A stretch of DNA of 64,000 nt from Streptomyces sp. SCL15-4 (GTDB lineage Bacteria > Actinomycetota > Actinomycetes > Streptomycetales > Streptomycetaceae). Under the pieces are notes generated by a model, which made no database searches, was not told where the DNA came from, and saw only the letters and a list, made by a program, of their open reading frames with translations. The stretch's first letter is position 1; every line of letters begins with the position of its first letter. This document shows positions 15,728 through 24,446 of the stretch, one piece after another. The stretch is taken from contig NZ_JAOBTQ010000001.1 in assembly GCF_033366695.1 (NCBI RefSeq), positions 8,246,001-8,310,000 of the forward strand, given 5' to 3'. The translations under genes were made by a program, and so were the position numbers.

Positions 15728-15840
15728 CGGGGCCAGAAATATCCGTTCCCTCCGTGACGCGTCAGAGCCCTTCACTCGCATGGGGCAAAAGTGGGGCCAG
15801 AACAACCCGTTCAAGTGGGGCCAAAACTGCCCGGCGAAAA
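15728..15840. repeat. Repeated GGGGCCARAA motifs, possible IS21-type end
   Basis: Three similar units in the same direction, near 15730, 15792 and 15816 (GGGGCCAGAAATATCCGTTC, GGGGCCAGAACAACCCGTTC, GGGGCCAAAACTGCCCGG). Multiple short repeats near the tips are typical of IS21-family ends. The istA/istB relics lie 1-2 kb away, so this may be the other end of the same broken element. Confidence 0.4.
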
Positions 15841-15894
15841 CACAAGGTCGGTCTGCCTTCTGCAACACCCCTTAGGGGCTGTCTCCTTGAATGG

Positions 15895-16152
15895 CTATGG
15901 GCGCCATTCCTGCTGGTAGGCGGGGTGTTCGGCGTATGACTGGCCAAGGACTCGTAGTGCGTATGCCAGGCCAGGCGAGCGGGAGTCCGAGGGGTCCATG
16001 GCTTTGTAGTCGTTCGCCAGTTGCTCGATCAGATCGAGCATGGGGAGGTGGCTGTCGAGAAGGGCCTTGCCGCCCAAGGTGCCAGCCACGTAGGCGTAGG
16101 CGTGGTTGTCGTCATTGACGCGTGCGATGAGGAACCGTACAAGATCGTCCAT
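15895..16152 (-). CDS. DUF6221-type small protein
   Basis: 85 aa with the DUF6221 pattern: MDDLVRFLIARVNDD at the start and ALRVLGQSYAEHPAYQQEW at the end. These proteins are common in actinobacterial genomes and accessory regions and have no known function. It is shorter than many members in the middle. A GAAGATGG sequence upstream may serve as SD. It stands alone between IS relics. Confidence 0.7.
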   Translation of the reverse strand: MDDLVRFLIARVNDDNHAYAYVAGTLGGKALLDSHLPMLDLIEQLANDYKAMDPSDSRSPGLAYALRVLGQSYAEHPAYQQEWRP

Positions 16153-16185
16153 GTGGCCATCTTCGCGGACAAGGCGCTTCAGGGG

Positions 16186-16329
16186 TCACGCGGCTGTCCA
16201 GATGAGGATGGTAGCGAGGTGGAGTGCGGCCTGGTAGGCGATGGCGAGCTTGTCCGTTCGCATGGCCAGGCCGCGCCGTTCCTTGAGGCGGTTGGCGTTG
16301 CGCTGCTTGTACGCCTCGGCGTCGAAGGC
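16186..16329 (-). pseudogene. IS5-type transposase C-terminal relic
   Basis: The frame ends AEAYKQRNANRLKERRGLAM then RTDKLAIAYQAALHLATILI. This is the closing segment of IS5/IS4-like transposases (YKQRN...RG.A.R.DK), with part of the ERCF helix deleted. Nothing else of the element remains. Confidence 0.65.
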
Positions 16330-16452
16330 CGGGGGCCTCCGTCGCGGCCTCGCCGTAGTCGGTGGCCGCCCAGTCCCTCGGCGTGCGCCTCGCCACCCAC
16401 GACGAGTTCGAGTTCGCCGCAATGGTCGCAGAGCTGGTCGACTGACGGCCCG

Positions 16453-17175
16453 TCAGTCCGCCGCCACCTCGTCGGCGATCGTGCGCTCCTCGCCCGCCGG
16501 GTGAGTCACGTGGTGGACGAGCGCCGCGAGCAGACCGCCGACCAGTGGCGCGACGATGAACAACCACAGCTGCGACAGCGCGGAACCACCGGCGAACAGG
16601 GCCGGGCCGAGGCTGCGCGCCGGATTGACCGACGTGCCGGTCAGCGGGATGCCGATGAGGTGGATGACGGCGAGGGCGATGCCGATCGGCAGGCCGTCGA
16701 AGCCGACGACCGCGACCCGGTGCGTCACCCCGAGCACCACGAACACCAGGAGGAAGGTGAGGACGACCTCGGCGAGGAACGCGCCGCCGGTGTTGATGTG
16801 CACCGCGGACCGGTCCCCGTATCCGTTGCTGCCGAAGGCGCCGTCGGCACGGAAGCCGGGCACTTGCTTGGCGAGCAGAAAAAGCAGGGCCGCCCCGGCG
16901 ATGCCGCCGACGAACTGCGCGATCCAGTAGCCGATCGCGGCGGTCACGTCGATGCGGCGGGCGCACAACATGCCCAGGGTCACCGCCGGATTGACGTGGC
17001 ACCCGGAGATCGGTCCGAGCGCGTAGGCGAGGGCGAGCAGCACGAAGCCGAAGGCCAGCGCGATCCCCACGGTGCCGATGAACTCGACCCCCAGAACCGC
17101 GCAGCCCACGGCGAAGAAGACCAGGAGCAAAGTCCCGAGGAACTCCGACGCCAACGCCCGCGTGCGCTTCGCCAT
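16453..17175 (-). CDS. aqpZ: Aquaporin Z-type MIP channel
   Basis: 240 aa with six transmembrane segments and the two NPA boxes of the family, HVNPAVT and SVNPARS. The residues around them (GPISGCHVNPAVTLG, GTSVNPARSLGPALF) favour a water-selective aquaporin over a glycerol facilitator. The start at 17175 (MAKRTRALASEFLG) has GAGGG 9 bp upstream. A GTG at 17190 is possible but has no SD. Single-gene unit; neighbours on both sides are unrelated. Confidence 0.92.
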   Translation of the reverse strand: MAKRTRALASEFLGTLLLVFFAVGCAVLGVEFIGTVGIALAFGFVLLALAYALGPISGCHVNPAVTLGMLCARRIDVTAAIGYWIAQFVGGIAGAALLFLLAKQVPGFRADGAFGSNGYGDRSAVHINTGGAFLAEVVLTFLLVFVVLGVTHRVAVVGFDGLPIGIALAVIHLIGIPLTGTSVNPARSLGPALFAGGSALSQLWLFIVAPLVGGLLAALVHHVTHPAGEERTIADEVAAD

Positions 17176-17190
17176 CGCCACCACCCTCAC

Positions 17191-18063
17191 TTACGTCATT
17201 TTCAGTCGTGTCGTAAGGAAGCCTCAGCCGGACGGGGTACGCGCGCCCGTCGGAGGGCCGTGATACGGGGCCGAAGGAGTGACGGACGGACGTCGCCGGC
17301 CCCGCATCGGCCGCCTCGCGACGGCAGCGCGTGCGGCTTCGGCAGGCCGCCCCATCCAGAAGTGCAGGCGACTTCGCGGAAGGGCCGCCGGTGCGCCCGG
17401 TGCGTCGTGGAAGCCCGCGTACAGCGGCCTGCTCGAGGTGCCGCTCGACCCGCTCCCGCAGCGCGCGCCGATCGACACGACCGTGCTGCCGCTCGCCACC
17501 GGCGGCAGCACCACGCACGACCTGGCCCACGACCACGCGCCGCGCCCCGTCCTGACCTCCGAGGGGCGACACACATCTGCCCGGCTGGCCACCCTGGAAG
17601 CCGACGTGTTCCCGGGCCGGCCGCAGGGTCGGGTGGGTTCTCATGCCGTGACGGGCGCCCGTCGGTTTGCACGCGCGCGGGTGCGTCTGGCAAGGTCGCC
17701 GGTCCGTTCCGCTACGCGAATGATGCGATCCGGAAGTTCCTGCTCTCCTGTGCTCCGTTGCGGATCGTCCCCCTCCGTCAAGTACCGCAGAATCGTCTTC
17801 CTCGACTACGCCGACCTGGTCGAGGGCCCCCGCGACCCGTCGGCCATCGCCCGGCTGGGCGGCTGCCTGCGGACGGTAGCGGTCGAGCGGTGAGCAGTCG
17901 TTCGCCGCGTACCCGAGGTGGGTCGTACAAGTGGCGCTGCTCTGTGGGCGGGCTCATCGTGGGGGCGAGGGACGCGGGCTCCTGGTCCGTAGGCTCTGCC
18001 CACCGGTCCCGAGGTCGGTGACAGCCGTCGTCCGCACAACTGCCGAGATCATGGGATCTGCGT
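17191..18063. other. No gene recognised
   Basis: About 870 bases. Open frames exist on both strands (for example plus 17279-17893, ending FLDYADLVEGPRDPSAIARL) but I recognise no family and starts are unconvincing. Possibly remains of one or two old genes. Confidence 0.4.
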
Positions 18064-18423
18064 ATGAAGCGAATGGGAACAGTGAGGGCAGGGGCGCTGC
18101 TGAGCCTGGCCCTGTTGGGGTTTTCCGCCCCGGCGGCGGTCTCCGCCGGGACCGGCGGCGCGGGGACAGCACCGAGCGTGCTTTGTGGCACGGACGGCGC
18201 CACGGGTCTGGCGGTGTCGACCGGAAGCGCGGCGGACTGCGCGGTCGCCCTGCGGGTGGCAGGCGCCTACACCAAGGCCGGGACGCGGGGGAGCGGGGCG
18301 GTCACCACGGTCGACGCGGACGGTACCGTGTGGCGCTGCCAGGAACGGCAGGGCGACCCGAACCCCTACCAGGAATGTGTGGACACGACCGACGAGACCC
18401 GGCACATCACGCTGACCTCATGA
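18064..18423 (+). CDS. Small secreted protein of unknown function
   Basis: 119 aa. A Sec signal peptide (MKRMGTVRAGALLSLALLGF...VSA) is followed by a ~90-residue mature chain with four cysteines (VLCGT, ADCAV, WRCQE, QECVD), probably forming two disulfides. No domain is recognised. It is convergent with the DUF4232 gene 50 bp downstream. An alternative start at 18073 would shorten the n-region only. Confidence 0.6.
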   Translation: MKRMGTVRAGALLSLALLGFSAPAAVSAGTGGAGTAPSVLCGTDGATGLAVSTGSAADCAVALRVAGAYTKAGTRGSGAVTTVDADGTVWRCQERQGDPNPYQECVDTTDETRHITLTS

Positions 18424-18473
18424 CACCCACCGGTTCTGCCCCTGGGGCCCGGGTCGGCCGGAGCTGGTACGGG

Positions 18474-18974
18474 TCAGGTGACCGGGCTGACGTAGTTGCC
18501 CGGGCGGCTGGCGGCCTCCTGCCGGGTGACGCTGCCCCACCGCCACGTGAGGGTCTTCACGGTGCCGCCGGGCAGGGTGACCACGGCCTGGTCGGGACGG
18601 ATGGTCTCGTTCCCGTTCTTCCCGGTGTCGCCGAGGAAGGTGATGGTGAACCTCGCGGTCTTGCCGGGGGCGAGATCCACGCTGCCGCCTCCCCGCTGTT
18701 GGAGCAGCGTCTCCGGCACGCCGTTCGTGGTGAGCTTGACCGACGGGGCGCCGAGCAGGGAGCAGGCACGGTCCCCGGTGTTCTTCACCTGGACGCGGGC
18801 CGTCTCCTGCCGGTCGCTGCCGCCGCCCGGCTTGGCCGTACCACCTGCCCAGGACAGGGCGACGTGATCACAGGCAGGTGAGCCGGGGGCGGCCGTGGCC
18901 GGGACGGCGACGGAGAGGGAAGAGACCAGGGCGCCGGCTGCGACCCAGCGTGCGAGGTTCAGGACGCGCTGCAT
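18474..18974 (-). CDS. Secreted DUF4232 protein
   Basis: 166 aa. The signal peptide (LARWVAAGALVSSLSVAVPATA) is followed by a DUF4232 domain with the usual pattern of a Cys pair (SPACDHVALSW, DRACSLLGAPSVKL) and LAPGKTARFTITFLG. The function of the family is unknown; members are exported and common in Streptomyces. AAAGGAGG lies 5 bp before the ATG, which fixes the start. The longer in-frame reading to 19274 has no support. Confidence 0.85.
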   Translation of the reverse strand: MQRVLNLARWVAAGALVSSLSVAVPATAAPGSPACDHVALSWAGGTAKPGGGSDRQETARVQVKNTGDRACSLLGAPSVKLTTNGVPETLLQQRGGGSVDLAPGKTARFTITFLGDTGKNGNETIRPDQAVVTLPGGTVKTLTWRWGSVTRQEAASRPGNYVSPVT

Positions 18975-19098
18975 AAGGACCTCCTTTGAGTGTGGCGGCA
19001 GTGCTGGCAGGTATCTGGTACCGCGTACGGGACGACGGACCCCTCTTGAACCACGAACCACTGAACGCTGAACCGCTGAGCGCTGAACCGCTGAGCGG

Positions 19099-19560
19099 GA
19101 GCTGGCTTTCCTGGCGGGCGGGTCGCGTCGGCTGGTGGTGACAGAGCTGTACCGGATGGCCGGGCAGGGCCGGCTGACCGTGGCGGAGGACGGCACGGTC
19201 ACCGTCCATGACGGCGCACACCCGACCGGGGCGGCGGATGGTGTCGAGAAGGCGCTTATCAAGGCGGCGGGCATCTCCCGCAGCGAGCGAGTGGGAAAGT
19301 GGTGGTCCGGCCCGCCGAGGGCTGCGCGGTGCAGACATTCGGTGATGCCTGCGGGCGGAGGATCTGCTGATCCACCCCCCTACGGCGCCGGCAGCACCGT
19401 GCGCGGCGCCTGCCGTGGTGGTCGGCGGTCCTCACTCCGGCGTCGGCGGTACGGGAACTCGCCACCGGTACTCCGGCCGCCGGTGGGCCGGTGTGGCCTG
19501 CCGACGAGCGTGGCCGTCATCGCGATGCTCGTCAGACCGCCCTGGGACCGGGTGCCGTAG
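19099..19560 (+). pseudogene. TIGR04222-type membrane protein, broken
   Basis: The frame from 19099 reads ELAFLAGGSRRLVVTELYRM, then HPTGAADGVEKALIKAAG, the N-terminal signature of TIGR04222 proteins. After GKVVVRPAEGCAVQTFGDA the frame must shift again to give RAEDLLIHP. No start codon with SD is evident and the transmembrane segments are not recoverable. A Gly/Cys-rich frame near 19830-19920 may be its tail. Just upstream, a 15-base unit (GCTGAACCGCTGAGC) is repeated twice. Confidence 0.55.
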
Positions 19561-20040
19561 CGATTCCAGTCGACGCCCGACACCCTGCGCGGTGAAGGAG
19601 CACGTCCGGCGTCCCGGCGTCCGGTCGACGCTCCGACCGCTCTTGCCGTCACCCCTGTGGGCGCGGTGGCCCTCGGCGGGCCGGCCGCCTCGCGCAACCC
19701 GGAGCCCGAGGCGCTGGTCATCACCCCGGGGACCTGGAGGGCCGGGGACCTGGAGGGCCGGGGACTTGGCGGGCCGGGGACCCGGCCTACGGCGGCTCCT
19801 CTGCCATCGGTGATGGCACGTCAGGGCTTTGGGGTTCGTGCGGATATGCCGGCGCGGGCGAGGATGGCGGGTGTGGCGCAGGCGACGGTGGGAGATGCGG
19901 AAGCGCAGGGGCGGGACGGACGACGTGCCATGGGCGAGGCAGCCGGGCACATGGAACCTCCCGACGCGGAGCCCCCTGCCCCGGACCCGTCTGTGGGAAC
20001 CGCCCCGCCCGCGTGCGGGACCGGCTCCCCGGAGGGTGAC
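19561..20040. other. No intact gene
   Basis: About 480 bases of repetitive G-rich sequence. The unit GGGGACCTGGAGGGCC recurs near 19728-19770. It may include the worn 3' end of the TIGR04222-type gene. Confidence 0.4.
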
Positions 20041-21612
20041 CTATCGCCCTGCGGGGGTCTGCCGACCAGCCCCGCGCGGACCCGAGGCCTCGCAGGTCGG
20101 GTCGTGCGGGGGCAGCCGTCCCGTGCGCAGGTAGGCGTTGACCAGGTTGTCGACACACGCGTTGCCGTACTCGCCGTACAAGCCGTGCTGGCGGGCACCC
20201 TTCACGGTGAGGAGCCGGGAGCTGGGCCACTGCCCGCGCATGGCCTCGGCGCCGGAGTAGGGGGTGCGGGGGTCGCCGGTGGCGGCGACCAGCAGGGCCG
20301 GGACGTCGTTGTCGAGTACGGTCGGCGCTTCGGCGGGCCGGTCCCAGAACTCGCAAGGCGTTATGTTGTCGGCCACCGGCCCGGTCAGGGGGAACCGCTC
20401 GCGGGAGTCCTCGACCGCACGCCAGTAGCTGCCGACACCGCGCCGCTCCGCGACGTCGCCGCAGACGATCGCGGTCATCTGTCCGGCGGAGGCCGAGCCC
20501 GCGCCGGTCAGCAGGAATTCCAACTGCCCGGCCAGCTGGTCGGACGGTTCGACCGGTTCGCGATCCGCGGCGCGCGCCAGCAGCCGTACGGTGCCGGCCA
20601 GGTCGGCTCGCCGCTGGTCGAGATCGCTGCCGAGACCGCCGAGGAGGACGGCGGGCAGCACGTGCTCGTCCAGCAGGTACTCCTTTCCGATCCGCAGTGA
20701 CCTCTGTGCCGCGGCGTCGAGGACGTGCTTCACGGTGGCCAGGACCTGGCCGCGCGTGGCGCCAAGCCCGTAGGTGCCGTCCCGCGTGGCGGCCCAGGAT
20801 GCCCACGCGCGCAGGGCCGCCTCGTTGGCCGCCTCGGCGCCGCGCAGCAGGGCGGGGCTGTAGCGTGGCGGGAACATGACGCCGTCCAGGACCATGCGTC
20901 CGGTGCGGCCGGGGAAGAGCTGGGTGTAGACCTCGCCGAGGTAACTGCCGTAGGAATAGCCGACGTAGGACAAGGTGTCGGCGCCGAGCGCGGCTCGGAT
21001 GACGTCCATGTCGCGGGCGGTGTTGCGGGTGGTCACATAAGGCAGCACGTCGCCCTGGGCGCGTTCGCACTGCCGGGCCAGCTCGCGGGCCACGGTGACT
21101 TCCTCGCGGTAGGCCGCCGAGTCGGTGCCCGCGGAGCGGAGCGGTGCCGAGCCGAGATTCCAGCCGCAGTCCAGGGGGGTGCTCCGGCCGACGAAGCGCG
21201 GGTCCATGCCGATCAGGTCGTAACGCTCGGCGACCGTTCCCATCACCTCCGACTTGGTCAACGGCATGTGGAGCCCGGGACCGGCCGGGCCGCCGTCGTT
21301 GAACAGCAGCGGGCCCGCGCGGTGGGCGGTGTCGGTGGCCTTCAGACGGGAGATGGCGACGGTGAGGGTGCGGCCGCCGGGCTTGGCGTAGTCGAGGGGC
21401 ACGGCGATGTCGGCGCAGTCGGCGCCGGCGGCGTCCAGTCTCCGGCCGAGTTCGTCTCCGGGGCCGAGGGCGCAGGCGTGCCAGTCGACGTGCCGGCGGT
21501 GAAAGCGGGCTAATGGGTCGGGGTCGGCGGTGGCCGCGGTCGCGGTCGTCGTGAGGCCGGCGAGCACCACCGCACATGTCGCGAATACCGTGATGCGTCG
21601 GGAAGTTGGCAT
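20041..21612 (-). CDS. Secreted alpha/beta-hydrolase, tripeptidyl-aminopeptidase (TAP-like) family
   Basis: 523 aa. A Sec signal (ITVFATCAVVLAGLTTTATA) precedes a large alpha/beta-hydrolase with nucleophile GYSYGSYLG, Asp in ATGDPRTPYSGAEAM and His in GARQHGLYGEYGN. The last two are in the C-terminal TAP-like domain. The family cleaves N-terminal tripeptides from proteins outside the cell in Streptomyces, though several members have other substrates. PLLFNDGGPAGPG is the oxyanion region. No strong SD precedes the ATG. Monocistronic. Confidence 0.88.
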   Translation of the reverse strand: MPTSRRITVFATCAVVLAGLTTTATAATADPDPLARFHRRHVDWHACALGPGDELGRRLDAAGADCADIAVPLDYAKPGGRTLTVAISRLKATDTAHRAGPLLFNDGGPAGPGLHMPLTKSEVMGTVAERYDLIGMDPRFVGRSTPLDCGWNLGSAPLRSAGTDSAAYREEVTVARELARQCERAQGDVLPYVTTRNTARDMDVIRAALGADTLSYVGYSYGSYLGEVYTQLFPGRTGRMVLDGVMFPPRYSPALLRGAEAANEAALRAWASWAATRDGTYGLGATRGQVLATVKHVLDAAAQRSLRIGKEYLLDEHVLPAVLLGGLGSDLDQRRADLAGTVRLLARAADREPVEPSDQLAGQLEFLLTGAGSASAGQMTAIVCGDVAERRGVGSYWRAVEDSRERFPLTGPVADNITPCEFWDRPAEAPTVLDNDVPALLVAATGDPRTPYSGAEAMRGQWPSSRLLTVKGARQHGLYGEYGNACVDNLVNAYLRTGRLPPHDPTCEASGPRGAGRQTPAGR

Positions 21613-21792
21613 GACGACACGCTAGGTGCGGCGGACGCCTCAGCGCACCCCGGGAAAGCCCTGAAACCAGGTGGGGTGATCCCCCGAAGGCATTCAGGGC
21701 ACACCCCTGAGATTCGCCGCCCGACGGCGTGAACCGTGGTGGACAAGGGTGCTTGCGGCCCTCCCGGAAGGGGCGGGTGGCTGGGTGGGCGG

Positions 21793-22101
21793 TCAAGTCG
21801 TCAGCCTGCGTACGGTGGCGGCCAGGAGGGCTGCGCCGATCAGGACGGCGGGCATGGGCAGTCGGCACCGGCGGAGGAGCGGGACGGCCGTCAGGGCCGC
21901 GAGGAGGGCGGGATCGACCGTTCGCCGCCTGTCGCCGGCGATCTCGGCGGTGACGAGTCCTGCCAGCAGCGCGGGGGCCATGAGTGCGATCACCGCCCGG
22001 GCGCGAGGGGGCAGCTCTCGCTCGCCGAGCGCAAGCGGACCGGCGGCTTTGAGGGCGAAGCCGAGGGCGGCGACGGCTGCGACGGCCGGCCATGGGGTCA
22101 T
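21793..22101 (-). CDS. azlD: AzlD-type branched-chain amino acid transport subunit
   Basis: 102 aa, mostly hydrophobic with several transmembrane segments (WPAVAAVAALGFALKAAGPL, AVIALMAPALLAGLV, MPAVLIGAALLAATVRRL), matching the small AzlD partner of AzlC exporters. The ATG overlaps the stop of the azlC remnant as ATGA, the normal azlCD coupling. Because AzlC is truncated, AzlD is unlikely to form a working transporter unless another AzlC exists. Confidence 0.75.
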   Translation of the reverse strand: MTPWPAVAAVAALGFALKAAGPLALGERELPPRARAVIALMAPALLAGLVTAEIAGDRRRTVDPALLAALTAVPLLRRCRLPMPAVLIGAALLAATVRRLTT

Positions 22102-22300
22102 CGCGGGGGCTCCGTTCCGAGCCGTTCGCTCGAGTGCCGCCGGCGCGGACCGTCCTGGTCCTCCTTCGGCAGGGGACGTGCCATAGCCGTCAGAGAGGCG
22201 CAGGCGGCGCCGACCAGCGCGGGCCCGGCAGGGAGGAGGAAGGACAGTCCCGCGGCGATGGTGCCGCACAGCAGCGTGCGGCCCTCCCCGAGTCGGTCAG
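22098..22300 (-). pseudogene. azlC: AzlC C-terminal remnant
   Basis: The frame ending in the ATGA overlap reads LLCGTIAAGLSFLLPAGPAL then VGAACASLTAMARPLPKE, the last transmembrane helix and tail of AzlC. Upstream of about 22300 homology ends, so roughly the first 150 residues are lost. Confidence 0.6.
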
Positions 22301-22539
22301 CCCGCCTCCCTGCACATACCTCACGCCCCAGGGCTACCGGTGCCGATAGCCGGCTGTCAGGCGAACGGCACCGACATCACCCAATCAAGTTCAGTTGCTG
22401 TTCCGCCAACTCCGACCAGGTAGCGGTTGCGGTGAACGAACCCGTGGTCGGTCGTCACCGTCTCCGTGTTACAAAGCGGCAGGCCGGCCAATGGGTGCCG
22501 GGCGAATCCGGCATCCGCTCCGGCGGGCGCTGCCGAAGG
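22301..22539. other. Deletion scar region, no gene
   Basis: About 240 bases between the azlC break and the NmrA-type gene; no gene motif seen. Confidence 0.4.
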
Positions 22540-23472
22540 TCACAGCGCCGGATGCCCATGGCCGGACGCGGGTGTCAGCTGCTCATCGGCCCACTCGGCG
22601 AAGGTGGTGAGCGGGATGCCCAACTCGTGGGCGAATTCGGGCCGGGCGGGCTGGAGGACCACGTTGTTCCACTCGTGTCCGGCTCCCCACTTCGGCATGC
22701 CCGCGTCGAGGGCCTCTTGCAGACTCATGGAAGGCGCGGTCACCGGCACGCCCCAGGCGGCGGACAAGGTTTGCGCGATCTGTTCCATCGTGCGCAGGTC
22801 ACCGGCCAGTTCCAGTTCCACCCGGTGGAACCGGTCGGGGTCTCGGAGGGCGTGCGCCGCGGCGGTGCCGATGTCCCGCACGGCCACCAGGGCCAGTTCG
22901 GTATCCGGTTTCAGCACCGTCAGCAGGCCCCCGCGGGGTCCCCGGGGCGCCAGCTGGGGCAGGTTCTCCATGAAGAAGGCGGGCTTGATCACCGTCCAGC
23001 GGGCAAAGCCCGCGTTGCGTACCGCCTCCATGATCGCCTGCTTGGTGTGGAAGTAGTCGGCCATCGCCGCCCAGCGGCCTTCGGCCCAACCGGGGACCTG
23101 GGTGTGCTCACCGACTCCACTGGTCGAGGACTGCACGAACTGCCGCACTCCCTCGGCCTTCGCCGCCTCCACCAGGTTGGTGGCCTGGGTGAGCTCGCCC
23201 GCGAAGTCCACACTGGTATCGGTCATCGGCGGCATCTGCACGGAGAACACGGCGCGGACCCCCTCGACCGCCGGGCCGAGGGTGGCCCGGTCGGAAAGGT
23301 CCGCTCGCACCAGCTCGGCGCCCAGCGCCTCGATCGCCCGTGCGGGCTCCGACCACGGATCGCGTACGAGTGCGCGTACGGGTATCCCGGCGGCCAGGAG
23401 TGCGCGAGCTGTGGCCCCGCCTTGCCGGCCGGTGACTCCGGTGACCAGGACGGTATCGCTGTCGACGGGCAT
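22540..23472 (-). CDS. NmrA-family NAD(P)-binding protein
   Basis: 310 aa. The N-terminal Rossmann motif VLVTGVTGRQGGATARALL and later SSTSGVG and KPAFFMENLP are typical of NmrA-like atypical short-chain dehydrogenases. These act as redox sensors or NADPH-dependent reductases. GAGGAG lies 9 bp before the ATG. It is divergent from a TetR gene, with two palindromes in the 101-bp gap, so it is almost certainly the TetR target. Confidence 0.88.
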   Translation of the reverse strand: MPVDSDTVLVTGVTGRQGGATARALLAAGIPVRALVRDPWSEPARAIEALGAELVRADLSDRATLGPAVEGVRAVFSVQMPPMTDTSVDFAGELTQATNLVEAAKAEGVRQFVQSSTSGVGEHTQVPGWAEGRWAAMADYFHTKQAIMEAVRNAGFARWTVIKPAFFMENLPQLAPRGPRGGLLTVLKPDTELALVAVRDIGTAAAHALRDPDRFHRVELELAGDLRTMEQIAQTLSAAWGVPVTAPSMSLQEALDAGMPKWGAGHEWNNVVLQPARPEFAHELGIPLTTFAEWADEQLTPASGHGHPAL

Positions 23473-23501
23473 GGCCGCTGCTCCTCACGAGCCGGAGGAA
23501 G

Positions 23502-23559
23502 AAAACGGCGGGGCCCGCCGTTTTGTCTGCCGCTACGATATGGCGGGGCCCGCCGTTTA
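23502..23559. promoter_or_regulatory. Double palindromic operator between nmrA-like and tetR genes
   Basis: First site at 23502-23524: arms AAAACGGCGGG/CCCGCCGTTTT around a single G. Second site at 23538-23559: core GGCGGG-G-CCCGCC with imperfect flanks. Both lie between the divergent starts and are strong candidates for TetR binding and autoregulation. Confidence 0.8.
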
Positions 23560-23573
23560 GCAATGGGGAGACC

Positions 23574-24206
23574 ATGACCGGCCAACGCTCAGACGCCCGA
23601 CGCAATTACCGACGGATCCTCGCTGTCGCCGAAGCCGAGGTCGCCGCGCACGGTGCCGACGCATCCCAGGAGCAGATCGCCCGGAGCGCAGGCGTCGGAT
23701 CGGCGACCGTACGCCGCCACTTCCCCACCCGTCGGGCCCTTCTCGAAGCCGTCTTCCAAGAGCGCATCGAAGCTCTGTGCGAACATGCCCACCGGCTGAG
23801 TGCGGCCGAGGACGGCCGCACCGCCCTCTTGGAGTGGCTCCGCGCTCTTGTGGCCTATGCGGTCTCGGCCCGCGGATTCGCCAACATCCTCAGCTACGAG
23901 CCCCCCACCGAAGAACCCTCCGCGCACTCCTGTGGCATGAGAATCGAGGCGGCCGGAAATCCCCTGCTGCAGCGAGCCATTCACGACAGGGCGGTCGCAC
24001 CGCATGTCACCTTCCACGACCTGCTGACCCTCGCTGTCGGCATCGCCCTGGCCACCGAGCATCACGAGGACCCCGACACCCAGGCCGGCCGCCTCTTCCG
24101 CCTCGCTGTGGAAGGGCTCAGCCCCGGGCACGGCACCGCTGGGGTGCGCGGGAACTCCGTCTCTTCGGAACTGGTGACAGAAAGCCTGCCGAACGAGCGC
24201 GCGTGA
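23574..24206 (+). CDS. TetR-family repressor
   Basis: 210 aa. The N-terminal HTH (ADASQEQIARSAGVGSATVRRHF then PTRRALLEAVF) is the TetR_N signature; the C-terminal ligand domain ends around residue 190. The start ATG at 23574 follows GGGGAG. It is divergent from the NmrA-type gene and should repress it and itself through the double palindrome. The ligand is unknown. Confidence 0.88.
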   Translation: MTGQRSDARRNYRRILAVAEAEVAAHGADASQEQIARSAGVGSATVRRHFPTRRALLEAVFQERIEALCEHAHRLSAAEDGRTALLEWLRALVAYAVSARGFANILSYEPPTEEPSAHSCGMRIEAAGNPLLQRAIHDRAVAPHVTFHDLLTLAVGIALATEHHEDPDTQAGRLFRLAVEGLSPGHGTAGVRGNSVSSELVTESLPNERA

Positions 24207-24446
24207 CAAGCGGGATGCCTAGTCGGTGACAACTACCGAGCTTTGGATCAATTCGCGGGCCGATGCACAGCGCTCTGGCGATGGCCCGCACCTTCTGTCG
24301 CCCTGAATGCGCGGCCCTATGAGCAGCCCTCGGCAGACCGCCGGCCCCTCGCCACCCGCACGGTCGCTCCCCGCGAGCCGGTCGGCCCTGCCCGCATCGG
24401 CCGACGCGCCGTACGGCGGCAGGCAAAGGGTGCGGCGGGGACCCGG

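Noticed and set aside
16112..17644. 510-codon minus frame
   Set aside because: Wrong frame over the aquaporin gene, which has clear NPA motifs in its own frame.
19020..19095. Repeated CTGAACGCTGAACCGCTGAG words
   Set aside because: Two to three short copies only. No promoter or recombination site could be inferred.
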